Notes: generated by a model from the letters alone, not told the origin. Positions 1 through 6,828 are shown, counted from the first letter of the stretch. The stretch is 6,947 nt of DNA from Deltaproteobacteria bacterium (GCA_016844545.1 JAENJC010000064.1:1-6947); one strand, 5' to 3'. A program made the numbers and translations.

Positions 1-437
1 ACGTCCCTCTCAGAGTTGAATTCCTTCGGGTCAAGGAGGAGCCCCCTCATCCTGTCTGACTCCATGTCAAGCGAAAGCCATATGCGGTCGGATGAAAAGG
101 TCTCGAAGTATGCGGTGTATTCCTTACTGGTAAAGGCGTTGTCATTCCCGCCGTTTCTCTTTACCGTCTGGGAGAATGTTTTGGGACCGTATTTCTTTGT
201 CCCTTTGAACATCATGTGTTCCAGGAGATGGCTCATTCCTGTGTTCCCTGGCAGTTCATTTCTTGATCCAACCCTGTACCAAATCTGGAATGTCGCCACA
301 GGCGCCTTATGTTCCTCCATTAGAAGTACCTTCAGGCCGTTGTCCAATGTGTATTCCTTTACCCCATCCCATCCAGCCGCAAAGGCAGAGGCTGAAACAG
401 TAACGCTCATTAATAAGGCTAAAATAAATTTCTTCAT
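1..437 (-). CDS. M16 family zinc peptidase, N-terminal part (cut by window edge)
   Basis: This is the start of a secreted or periplasmic M16 (pitrilysin/insulinase-type) metallopeptidase; 145 codons are visible and the gene runs off the left edge. Residues 1-20 look like a Sec signal peptide: lysines at 2-3, a hydrophobic stretch from 4 to 14, and an A-F-A cleavage site ending at residue 20. The mature part opens with the family's usual beta-strand text (YTLDNGLKVLLMEEHKAPV). It then carries the inverted zinc motif HLLEH at residues 70-74, where H70 and H74 bind zinc and E73 is the catalytic base, followed by MMFKGT. The third zinc ligand, a glutamate about 75 residues further on, should fall just outside the window. 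The ATG at 437 is chosen because the signal peptide begins there and a near-consensus promoter lies 22 nt upstream. M16 proteins are often encoded as pairs of an active and an inactive subunit; this one keeps the active motif. Its substrate cannot be told. Confidence 0.93.
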   Translation of the reverse strand, partial: MKKFILALLMSVTVSASAFAAGWDGVKEYTLDNGLKVLLMEEHKAPVATFQIWYRVGSRNELPGNTGMSHLLEHMMFKGTKKYGPKTFSQTVKRNGGNDNAFTSKEYTAYFETFSSDRIWLSLDMESDRMRGLLLDPKEFNSERD

Positions 438-439
438 AT

Positions 440-447
440 CCCCCCCC
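440..447 (-). promoter_or_regulatory. G8 tract acting as ribosome binding site of the M16 gene
   Basis: Eight consecutive C on the plus strand give eight G in the mRNA, ending two bases before the ATG at 437. No other purine-rich Shine-Dalgarno sequence fits in the roughly 15-nt leader, so this tract probably pairs with the anti-Shine-Dalgarno sequence. The spacing can vary depending on which Gs pair. A homopolymer at this place is prone to length change by slippage. Confidence 0.5.
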
Positions 448-458
448 GTAGTTTATAG

Positions 459-487
459 ACTATATTCAAAAGCGAAGGGGATGTCAA
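459..487 (-). promoter_or_regulatory. Sigma-70 promoter of the M16 peptidase gene
   Basis: On the minus strand, TTGACA (487-482) is a perfect -35 hexamer. It is followed after exactly 17 nt by TATAGT (464-459), which matches five of six -10 positions. Transcription would begin near 452, leaving a leader of only about 15 nt before the ATG at 437. This is the best promoter in the window and suggests strong constitutive expression of the peptidase. Confidence 0.75.
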
Positions 488-510
488 CTATCCCTGCGGA
501 ACATATTAGC

Positions 511-539
511 TTGCTGCTGTAAATATATTATGCTACAAA
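511..539 (+). promoter_or_regulatory. Candidate promoter of the response regulator gene
   Basis: TTGCTG (511-516) and TACAAA (534-539) are separated by 17 nt, and the -10 is preceded directly by TGC, giving an extended -10 form. The matches to consensus are three of six and four of six, so this is only a candidate. It would start transcription near 546, about 30 nt before the TTG start codon. It sits back to back with the peptidase promoter, with 23 bp between the two -35 hexamers. I see no sigma-54 type GG-N10-GC element here. Confidence 0.3.
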
Positions 540-565
540 TATGTCGGAAGAATAATGGCAATGAT

Positions 566-571
566 GGGAGG
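566..571 (+). promoter_or_regulatory. Ribosome binding site fixing the TTG start of the response regulator
   Basis: GGGAGG lies six nt before the TTG at 578. The codon directly upstream in the same frame is TGA (575-577), so the frame cannot start earlier. The first internal in-frame ATG encodes residue 21, after the essential acidic pocket residues. TTG is therefore the only workable start. Confidence 0.85.
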
Positions 572-577
572 TAGTGA

Positions 578-1918
578 TTGGCCAAGGTCCTGATAGTTGA
601 CGATGACCTGGATATTCTGGATCTATTGCGCCTTGTTATGATGCGTTCAGGGCATGAAGTGCTGACCGCCATGACTGGGAAAGAGGCGCTGGGAGTTGTT
701 GCGGAGGCTAAGCCGGATGTTGCCTTTGTGGACATGAGGCTTCGTAACAGCAATGGACTGGACCTCTTAAGCGACATAAAGAGGCTTTATCCTGAAACGG
801 CTGTTATAATCATGACAGGGTATCAGGATATGGGAACAGCAATAAAGGCGATGCAGGGTGGCGCCTTTGATTATGTAACAAAGCCGGTTGATACGGCTCA
901 GCTTATTAACTTGGTTGAAAAGGTACTCGAGACCAAGAAGGCTGAATCCAGTTCGGTTCAGCAGAGCTCGTGGCAGGGTAAAAAAGAGATAATTGGAAAG
1001 AGCAAGGTCATGGAGGAGATATACAAGCTTATAGGTGTGGCTTCTCAGAACAAGACTACAGTCCTGATCCAGGGGGAGACCGGGACAGGGAAAGAGCTTA
1101 TAGCGAGGGCCATACATTACTATTCGCCCCAGATGGAAAAACCTTTTATTGCAGTAAACTGCTCAGCGCTGGCGGAGACCCTCCTAGAAAGCGAGCTTTT
1201 CGGGCACGAAAAGGGGTCATTTACCGGAGCTATCCAGCGACATAGAGGAAAGTTTGAGTTGGCCAACGGCGGCACCATCTTCCTTGATGAGATTGGGGAC
1301 ATCCCGCAAATCGTTCAGGTAAAGCTCTTGCGGGTTTTGCAGGAAAGGGAGTTTGAGAGGGTAGGTGGGGAGGAGGCGATAAGGGTTGATGTGAGGGTCA
1401 TAGCAGCGACCAACAGGGACATTCCAAAATTGGTGGCAGAAGGCAGGTTCAGGGCAGACCTTTTCTACCGCCTGAAGGTGATAACTATAGACATCCCTCC
1501 CCTCCGGGAAAGGAGGGAGGATATACCGCTACTGGTAGATTATTGTATCGGAAAGGCCAATTCTGAGGTACACAAGGAGATAAAGGCAGTGGCTCCTGAT
1601 GTTATGAGTATGTTTCTGAGATATGACTGGAAAGGGAACATAAGGGAACTTGAAAATGTGATTTACAGGGGCGTCCTGATGGCAAGGGGAAATGTGATCC
1701 TAAAAGAACATATCCCTGAATTGAATCTCTCCACAGTTCCAGCTACGTCAGGAAGTGTTGACTTTATAAGGCCGTTGGACGATGTGGAAAGAGAGGCGAT
1801 AGAGAAGACATTACTCTTTACCAACTGGAACAAGAGTAAGGCATGTGAGCTTCTAAAAATACCAAGGCCCAGGCTTGATAGGAAGATAAAAAAATACGGC
1901 CTGGAAAGGCAGGCGTAA
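578..1918 (+). CDS. Sigma-54-dependent NtrC-family response regulator
   Basis: This 446-residue protein is a complete three-domain enhancer-binding response regulator. The receiver domain (about 3-118) has the acidic pocket D8-D9-D10, phosphoacceptor D52 (VAFVDMR), T80 and K102-P103. A short serine- and glutamine-rich linker (about 121-136) leads to a sigma-54 activator AAA+ domain (about 138-370). That domain has Walker A GETGTGKE at 166-173, the sigma-54 contact loop GSFTGA at 213-218 (the common form is GAFTGA), Walker B TIFLDEI at 233-239, and the FRADLFYRL arginine-finger region near 290. The C-terminus (about 400-444) is a Fis-type helix-turn-helix (NWNKSKACELLKIPRPRLDRKIKKYGL). It should bind upstream enhancers and hydrolyse ATP to open sigma-54 promoters when phosphorylated. 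No histidine kinase is in the window, so its partner and targets are unknown. The start is TTG. Confidence 0.96.
   Translation: MAKVLIVDDDLDILDLLRLVMMRSGHEVLTAMTGKEALGVVAEAKPDVAFVDMRLRNSNGLDLLSDIKRLYPETAVIIMTGYQDMGTAIKAMQGGAFDYVTKPVDTAQLINLVEKVLETKKAESSSVQQSSWQGKKEIIGKSKVMEEIYKLIGVASQNKTTVLIQGETGTGKELIARAIHYYSPQMEKPFIAVNCSALAETLLESELFGHEKGSFTGAIQRHRGKFELANGGTIFLDEIGDIPQIVQVKLLRVLQEREFERVGGEEAIRVDVRVIAATNRDIPKLVAEGRFRADLFYRLKVITIDIPPLRERREDIPLLVDYCIGKANSEVHKEIKAVAPDVMSMFLRYDWKGNIRELENVIYRGVLMARGNVILKEHIPELNLSTVPATSGSVDFIRPLDDVEREAIEKTLLFTNWNKSKACELLKIPRPRLDRKIKKYGLERQA
1888..1917 (-). terminator. Rho-independent terminator of the TPR-ATPase-nucleotidyltransferase unit
   Basis: Read on the minus strand, an eight-pair stem forms from UAC plus GCCUG pairing with CAGGC plus GUA. 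It has one bulged base (1898) and a six-base loop (1904-1909), and seven U (1894-1888) follow directly. It begins 23 nt after the stop of the nucleotidyltransferase gene and lies wholly within the last codons of the convergent response regulator gene. Geometry and U tract fit intrinsic termination well. Confidence 0.65.
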
Positions 1919-1940
1919 ATTACCAGTGACCGGTTGTCAG

Positions 1941-3401
1941 TTATCGTTTTTTTTTTGTAACTTCTATCCCCCGGCCCCCAGCCACTTTTTTTAAATAATT
2001 AACTGCCTCTCCTTTATTAGATACCTTCCCCAGTGCCTCGGCCTCTCTTAGCGCCTCTACCATTCTTCCTATCTCTTTACCTTGCGGAATCCCGAACAGC
2101 TTCATTATATCTTCCCCTGTAACGAGGGGCATCGGGGGCGCAGCTATAAACTCCTCAAAATAATACCCTGCAAGGTTCCCGATCAGTCCTTTCAAATCTT
2201 CAAGTCTCTTACCTTCTATGGGCGTTGCCATTGCGTCTGCAAGTGACAGTATGAGGAGTTCGAGACCGTAACCATCGACATCCCTGAAGAACCTGTATTT
2301 TGCCCTGGGTGTAACTCTCTGGAGCTTTGACAGCCCCAATATGCGCATATGGTTTGCAGTAAGCCCCCGGAGTATCTTCTCCGTCTGGCGGCTCAGTTTA
2401 AGCCTTCTCGCAATATCAGAGCTTATTGCTTCTCCTTTTTCTTCGTGCCCCAGGAACCTCCCCCTTCCATCCTGCATCGTTCTGGTATAGAGTTTACCGG
2501 AATCGTGCAGGAGTGCAGCAATCTTGACAAGACCTCTCCTCGTCACGTAGTCCTCTACCTCTTCAGCCATGTAATCCTCGATCTTTTTAGCATATCCGGG
2601 GAAATAGCCGTTTAAATGGTTTAATATCTCTTCAGCTTTACATACAGCATTCATTGAATGGTCAAACAGGTCGTGGATATGCCATCCTCCCTGATAAAAC
2701 CTTTTCCATTTTTCTGTCTCAGGGAACAGGGTCCTCAATACGCTTGCATCATCCATATCTTTAAGTGTCTTATATGCCGCAGGCATTTCCAGGATCATGA
2801 ACAGTTCGGCCCTCACCCGTTCCTCGGAGACACTGTTCAGTTCCTCACAATACTTTTTTATCTGGCTCGACAGCTCCTCATCCATGGCAAAATCAAGGGA
2901 AGAAGAAAACCTGAATGCCCTCATAACCCTCAGGGGATCTTCATGTATAGAATTTTGTGATGATGTCCTCAAAAGCCTATTCTTTATATCGGTCTTTCCA
3001 TCCAACGGATCCAGTATTGTGCCGGCCCCTGTCTCAAATATAGAGTCCAAAGATATAGCCATGGAGTTTACGGTAAAATCCCTCAGCATGAGGTCTTCCT
3101 CTATCTTTCCCCTGATCACTGAAAAATCGGCCTGAAGACCCCTATTTGATATAACCCTTGAGGTATCCCTCTTCTTGTCTATGACAAAAAAGCTCCCCTT
3201 AATTATTTTTGCAAAGGCCCTGGCAAAAGAGGAGGCATTTCCTTCCACTGCGAAATCATAATCGGTTCCCAGAACTTCCTTTAACAAAAGGTCTCTGACC
3301 GTCCCTCCGACTAAAAATACCTTGTATCTCAGGTCATTGCTTGTTTCAAAGGCAGCCTTGATAAAATGGGAAGTTGCCAGGAGGTCCCTTAGATTGTTCA
3401 T
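1941..3401 (-). CDS. Class II CCA tRNA nucleotidyltransferase / poly(A) polymerase family protein with HD domain
   Basis: This 486-residue protein adds nucleotides to RNA 3' ends without a template, most likely completing or repairing the CCA end of tRNA. The nucleotidyltransferase head has the VGG signature at 31-33 with R36-D37. The metal-binding pair D47 and D49 (TDYDFAV) follows, and D92 is a likely third carboxylate. RDFTVNSM at 107-114 and the nucleotide-selecting EDPLRVMRAFRF at 154-165 come next, then SVSEERVRAEL near 191-200. The second half is an HD-type phosphohydrolase domain with H248, H299-D300 (ALLHDSGK) and H319. The family includes CCA-, CC-only and A-only adding enzymes and poly(A) polymerase, which cannot be separated by eye, so no symbol is given. 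AGGAG nine nt before the ATG supports the start. The gene follows the ATPase gene by 66 nt with no terminator between them. The C-terminus is VTKKKR, encoded in part by an A10 tract. Confidence 0.9.
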   Translation of the reverse strand: MNNLRDLLATSHFIKAAFETSNDLRYKVFLVGGTVRDLLLKEVLGTDYDFAVEGNASSFARAFAKIIKGSFFVIDKKRDTSRVISNRGLQADFSVIRGKIEEDLMLRDFTVNSMAISLDSIFETGAGTILDPLDGKTDIKNRLLRTSSQNSIHEDPLRVMRAFRFSSSLDFAMDEELSSQIKKYCEELNSVSEERVRAELFMILEMPAAYKTLKDMDDASVLRTLFPETEKWKRFYQGGWHIHDLFDHSMNAVCKAEEILNHLNGYFPGYAKKIEDYMAEEVEDYVTRRGLVKIAALLHDSGKLYTRTMQDGRGRFLGHEEKGEAISSDIARRLKLSRQTEKILRGLTANHMRILGLSKLQRVTPRAKYRFFRDVDGYGLELLILSLADAMATPIEGKRLEDLKGLIGNLAGYYFEEFIAAPPMPLVTGEDIMKLFGIPQGKEIGRMVEALREAEALGKVSNKGEAVNYLKKVAGGRGIEVTKKKR

Positions 3402-3467
3402 GGAGATACACTCCTGTCTTTGGGAAGAGATACGGAAAAGATCGGCTATTAAGGATGGATGCTTGTT

Positions 3468-4400
3468 CTACTTTATTTCGAGACCCTGAAACATAAGGTC
3501 CACTTCATCTTTTCCAGCAGCCGGAGCAGCCGCTTCTTTTTTGCTCGTCTCAGATTTAGCAGAAAATATGGAAAGCCGGGGCGATTTCATGGCAAGCCCC
3601 AGGTCTTCGAGAACACCGATCAACAGCTCTTCGTTTATTTCTTTTTTCTTAAGCAGAAAGGCCTCAAGGAGTGCATTGTCACACATGGTGTTTATAAGTC
3701 TTGGAATGCCGTTCGAGTATTTATAAATCATGGAGAATGCCTCAGTCGTAAATTGTACATTGACATTTCCCGCAGTTGCCAGCCTGTGCTTTATATATTC
3801 CTCGGTCTCTTTTTCGTGCATGGCCTCCAGAGCTATTCTAATGGCTACTCTCTGGGCCAGAGGTTCGTCAAGCTTCAGGTTCTGATCTACCTCCGGAAGG
3901 CCAAAGAATATAAAGGAGATCAGCTTGCTATCCTCGCTCTCAAGGTTAAGCATTCCTCTAAACTCTTCCATTATCTCTTTTGACTGGAGCATCTGTGCCT
4001 CGTCAACCAGTACGACCGCCTTTTTCCCGCTTTCGCGGATAGAAATCAGCCTTTCATAAAGTTGTCCCATGAGCTTCAGCTTGTCAGGGGAGGGGTCATC
4101 TATACCCATCTGATGGGCTATCTTTTTCATCAGCCAGTCTGACGTCACGGCGGAGTGTACCATAACGATCAGGGCGGCTTCATATTTATCCTCAGGAAGG
4201 CTGTCCAGAAACCTCCTGGCCAGGGTAGTCTTCCCTGCGCCTATGCTCCCTACAAGAAGGGCAAGACCCTTCATGGAATCAGCGGCATAGGTCAGCTTGG
4301 CAAGGGCCCTTGCGTGCTGTGGGGAATTGAAGTAAAACTTTCCCATTGCAACATTGGAAAACGGTTCCATGTTAAGCCCAAAAAAATTAAGATAACTCAT
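3468..4400 (-). CDS. ExeA/GspA/MshM-like AAA-type ATPase
   Basis: This is a 310-residue cytoplasmic P-loop ATPase of the group that includes ExeA, GspA and MshM. The N-terminal text YLNFFGLNMEPFSN...FYFNSPQHARAL is typical of that group. Walker A is GSIGAGKT at 51-58 and Walker B is VVLVDEAQ at 129-136. A strand ending in FFGLPE (165-170) occupies the sensor region where relatives usually read GQPEL. LAQRVAIR (181-188) carries likely arginine-finger residues, and GIPRLIN (231-237) lies in the C-terminal lid. Residues from about 272 form a loose, alanine- and lysine-rich tail. I see no transmembrane helix and no peptidoglycan-binding domain, unlike full ExeA. The start overlaps the stop of the TPR gene as ATGA, and GGGAGGG lies 10 nt upstream inside the TPR gene, so translational coupling is likely. 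Relatives serve type II secretion or type IV pilus assembly, but no such genes are seen here, so the process is unknown. Confidence 0.88.
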   Translation of the reverse strand: MSYLNFFGLNMEPFSNVAMGKFYFNSPQHARALAKLTYAADSMKGLALLVGSIGAGKTTLARRFLDSLPEDKYEAALIVMVHSAVTSDWLMKKIAHQMGIDDPSPDKLKLMGQLYERLISIRESGKKAVVLVDEAQMLQSKEIMEEFRGMLNLESEDSKLISFIFFGLPEVDQNLKLDEPLAQRVAIRIALEAMHEKETEEYIKHRLATAGNVNVQFTTEAFSMIYKYSNGIPRLINTMCDNALLEAFLLKKKEINEELLIGVLEDLGLAMKSPRLSIFSAKSETSKKEAAAPAAGKDEVDLMFQGLEIK

Positions 4401-6655
4401 ACGTAAGAAACCCTCCCTTTTTTAGTCTCCCGGCTACCTCCAAGTTGCGATATCTTGGACTGTACGTCTCTGAAACCGGAATTCTTTTTACTGGTTTCCA
4501 TATAGGAAGACAGGGCCTCACCAGTCATTCCGGACAGTTCGTAGGCCGTTCCCAGCTCGTAATTCATGCTGGCATACTCATCGTCACTTATGCCCGATAA
4601 TTGAAGGCCTTTCTTGAATATCTCAACCGCTTTTTTATAAACCCCTTTTTCAACATAGCATATTCCTATGAGATTGTAACAGTCAAACTCTATTTTATGG
4701 TCCGCAGATGCTATCTGGAATTCACGGATGGCATCATCAAGAAGCCCCATTTCTTTATATGCTATTCCGAGGTTGTAATGGGTCTCTGTATCCTCTTTCT
4801 CTAACTGTGTATCTACACCTTTCTTGAATTCCGAGAATATATCCTCAAATCCGAATTTTTCAGCCTCTCTCATTCCTGAAGGTGTCGTAAGGGTTTCAAA
4901 GTCCTCGCCATCCAGCTCTGCTGCAAGATCAAAGAAGCTCTCCACTGCACTTTCTGCCGCAGGGGGAACAGGCGCAGGAAGGATTGTCTGCGCCGCATCG
5001 TCAATAGCCCTAAGCTTTGACAGAGTCTCTTCATTTTCGGGATGAAATTCAAGGATGCGGTTGCATATGTTCCTTGCATCCTCATACAGGCCCTGTTGTA
5101 TATAAAAATTGGCCTCTTCCATATCCTCTTTTATCTTTGAGAGAGGGTATTTATCTTCCGCCTGTAGTGGTAGCTCGCCTGGTATCTCAGCAGGGGCGGC
5201 TTCTTCCTCAATCTCAGGAAGGGCAACCTCTTCCTGGGCCTCAACCTCCATGGAGACCTCTTCGATCTCGGGCAAGACCTCTTCAGCTTCTCCAGGGAGG
5301 GCCACTCCAAGGGAGGCAAGCTTTTTGCGAACCTCTTTATCCTCCGGGAATGCATTAAGCGCCGTATTAAGTATTTCTATGGCCTTGTCTGCAAGACCAT
5401 ATTTTACATATACCTCTGCCTCTGTCAGATACTTGGATACATCCTTGACATGCTCTTCTGTCTCTTTTCCGCCAGGGACTAAATGTTCTTCCATTGGCGG
5501 TTCTTTCTGAGCCTCCTCTGTTCCCGGGGTCTCCAGATGCGGCTCTACAGCTACCTCCTCTGTTGTCTCTTCTACTTTTGGAGCCTCTCCTGTAAGCTGT
5601 GAAAGCTCCTCCCTGATAGCTATCTCCTTCTCTCTTTCTCCTTTAAGTCTGTATACATTGGCCATTTTATCAAGGAGGCGCGGGTCCCTGACGTCATTTC
5701 TGTAAAATTCGAGCAATATGCCAAGGGCGCCGTCAGAGTTGTTTCCTTCCAGGGCCTTGTCGATGAAGGGAAGAGTGGTTTCCATTCCTTCCTCGTAGTT
5801 CCCTTCCTTTATAAGCAGTTTGGTGAGTCCTTTTCTGGCATCATCAGAAGATGGGTCGATCCGAAGTATGTTTTTATAAGTCAGCTTTGCATTCTGTTCA
5901 TCATTCAACTCCAGATAGACCCTGGAAAGGAGCGATAGTACCATTGTGTCATTTGTATCTGATTTCAGGGCCGCCTGAAGGGAATCAAGAGCCTTTTTTA
6001 TCTTCCCGGTCTCAAGATATGCTTCTCCGATCCCTCTGAGTGCTTCTCTGCAGGTTGGTTTTGCAGATAAAAGCTTCTCGTAGAGTATGATGACATCGTC
6101 CATCCTCCCCTTCTTCTTCAGGTCAGTGGCAATCCGGGAGAATTCTTCCAAGGCCTTTTTATCGTCTCCGTCTTTAAGGTAGAGATCGGCAAGTTTGGCT
6201 CTTATGCTGAAATTTTCGGGGTCCATAGATGCCATGTCTTTAAGGGCGCCTGTGGCCTCCACGGTCTTTCCCTGCTTTTCATAGTTAGCTATTACTACCC
6301 GGTACTGGGCGAGGGCGTCGGCAATAAGGCCCTGTTTTTTATAAAGCTTCGCAAGTTTTACATAGATATCTGATATAGAAGGGTCTATCTTGAGGAGTTG
6401 CTTGAAGACGGCTATTGCCTGAAGGATAAAGCCATCAGAGGTATAGAATTCTGCAGCAGCGGAGTATTCATTAACGGCAGAGGCATTGTTCCCTACCTTG
6501 AGGTACAGTTCTCCAAGTTTCAGGCGTGTCCTTATATCTTTAGAATCGGCCTCCACTATCTTCTGGTATTCAGAAATGGCCTTGTCAAACTGACCCTTCT
6601 GGATGTACTTCTGGGCCTGATCTATAAATTTACCTTTGTCTATACTAACTGCCAT
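4397..6655 (-). CDS. Large acidic TPR scaffold protein
   Basis: This 752-residue protein has no signal peptide or membrane segment and is predicted cytoplasmic. Residues 8-345 are a run of TPR-like helical hairpins (for example QKYIQKGQFDKAISEYQKIV, and EAYLETGKIKKALDSLQAAL near 211-230). An acidic Glu/Pro/Val linker (about 352-402), one TPR (407-440), a second acidic linker (451-505) and another TPR (511-543) follow. A third linker precedes a GFEDIFSEFKKGVDTQLEKEDTE segment at 602-624 and final TPRs at 625-725. TPR arrays bind partner proteins, and the overlapping ATPase gene makes that ATPase the natural partner. The ATG at 6655 is preferred although the frame stays open to an ATG at 6829. 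The extra 58 residues are encoded by an intergenic inverted-repeat element and resemble no domain, while TPR text begins right after MAVSIDKGKF. The ribosome binding site is weak (GGA, seven nt away). The function is not known. Confidence 0.85.
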   Translation of the reverse strand: MAVSIDKGKFIDQAQKYIQKGQFDKAISEYQKIVEADSKDIRTRLKLGELYLKVGNNASAVNEYSAAAEFYTSDGFILQAIAVFKQLLKIDPSISDIYVKLAKLYKKQGLIADALAQYRVVIANYEKQGKTVEATGALKDMASMDPENFSIRAKLADLYLKDGDDKKALEEFSRIATDLKKKGRMDDVIILYEKLLSAKPTCREALRGIGEAYLETGKIKKALDSLQAALKSDTNDTMVLSLLSRVYLELNDEQNAKLTYKNILRIDPSSDDARKGLTKLLIKEGNYEEGMETTLPFIDKALEGNNSDGALGILLEFYRNDVRDPRLLDKMANVYRLKGEREKEIAIREELSQLTGEAPKVEETTEEVAVEPHLETPGTEEAQKEPPMEEHLVPGGKETEEHVKDVSKYLTEAEVYVKYGLADKAIEILNTALNAFPEDKEVRKKLASLGVALPGEAEEVLPEIEEVSMEVEAQEEVALPEIEEEAAPAEIPGELPLQAEDKYPLSKIKEDMEEANFYIQQGLYEDARNICNRILEFHPENEETLSKLRAIDDAAQTILPAPVPPAAESAVESFFDLAAELDGEDFETLTTPSGMREAEKFGFEDIFSEFKKGVDTQLEKEDTETHYNLGIAYKEMGLLDDAIREFQIASADHKIEFDCYNLIGICYVEKGVYKKAVEIFKKGLQLSGISDDEYASMNYELGTAYELSGMTGEALSSYMETSKKNSGFRDVQSKISQLGGSRETKKGRVSYV

Positions 6656-6688
6656 CTTGATGTCCGTTCTAAAATATGGATTAACGCA

Positions 6689-6828
6689 TGAGGCTCTTGC
6701 AAATCCTCTCTTATTTGTTCCCCTGATAGATTCAGTCAGGGGCGGGAATCCATAAGAGTTTTTTTCCTGGATTCCGGCTAAAATCCTGCCGGAATGACAT
6801 GATAAAAAGGACTTTTGCAAGAGGCTCA
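6689..6828. repeat. 140-bp intergenic element with terminal inverted repeats (MITE-like or REP-like)
   Basis: The ends, 6689-6703 and 6814-6828, are inverted copies matching at 14 of 15 bases (consensus TGAG-S-CTCTTGCAAA). With a two-base gap the similarity extends inward through TCCT and a T-rich stretch. Inside are two hairpins: CCCCTGA/TCAGGGG (6720-6726 with 6736-6742) and ATTCCGGC/GCCGGAAT (6771-6778 with 6788-6795). The second continues into the CATTCC...GGAATCC style of palindrome common in dispersed bacterial intergenic repeats. An alternative pairing GGAATCCA/TGGATTCC joins 6745-6752 with 6768-6775. It encodes no transposase and has no clear target-site duplication. It lies 33 bp upstream of the TPR start codon. 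Only one copy is in the window, so dispersal is inferred. Confidence 0.7.

Noticed and set aside
16..522. 168-codon open frame on the plus strand
   Set aside because: It lies antisense to the M16 gene, whose signal peptide and HLLEH motif are clear, and runs across the promoter region. Its translation resembles no protein family.
438..577. Sigma-54 promoter that the response regulator could activate on itself or on the peptidase gene
   Set aside because: No GG-N10-GC arrangement resembling TGGCAC-N5-TTGC was found on either strand; the peptidase promoter is clearly of sigma-70 type.
1927..1956. Possible intrinsic terminator for the response regulator gene (TGAC/GTCA stem followed by T10)
   Set aside because: The stem has only four pairs and lies seven bases from the T tract, so it is too weak to list as a terminator, although the T10 run may still help termination.
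3459..3983. 174-codon open frame on the plus strand
   Set aside because: It is antisense to the ATPase gene with its Walker motifs, has no ribosome binding site and gives no recognisable protein.
5017..5510. Overlapping open frames on both strands opposite and within the TPR gene linker
   Set aside because: They arise from the repetitive Glu/Pro-rich codons of the TPR linker; the translations are low-complexity and have no domain.
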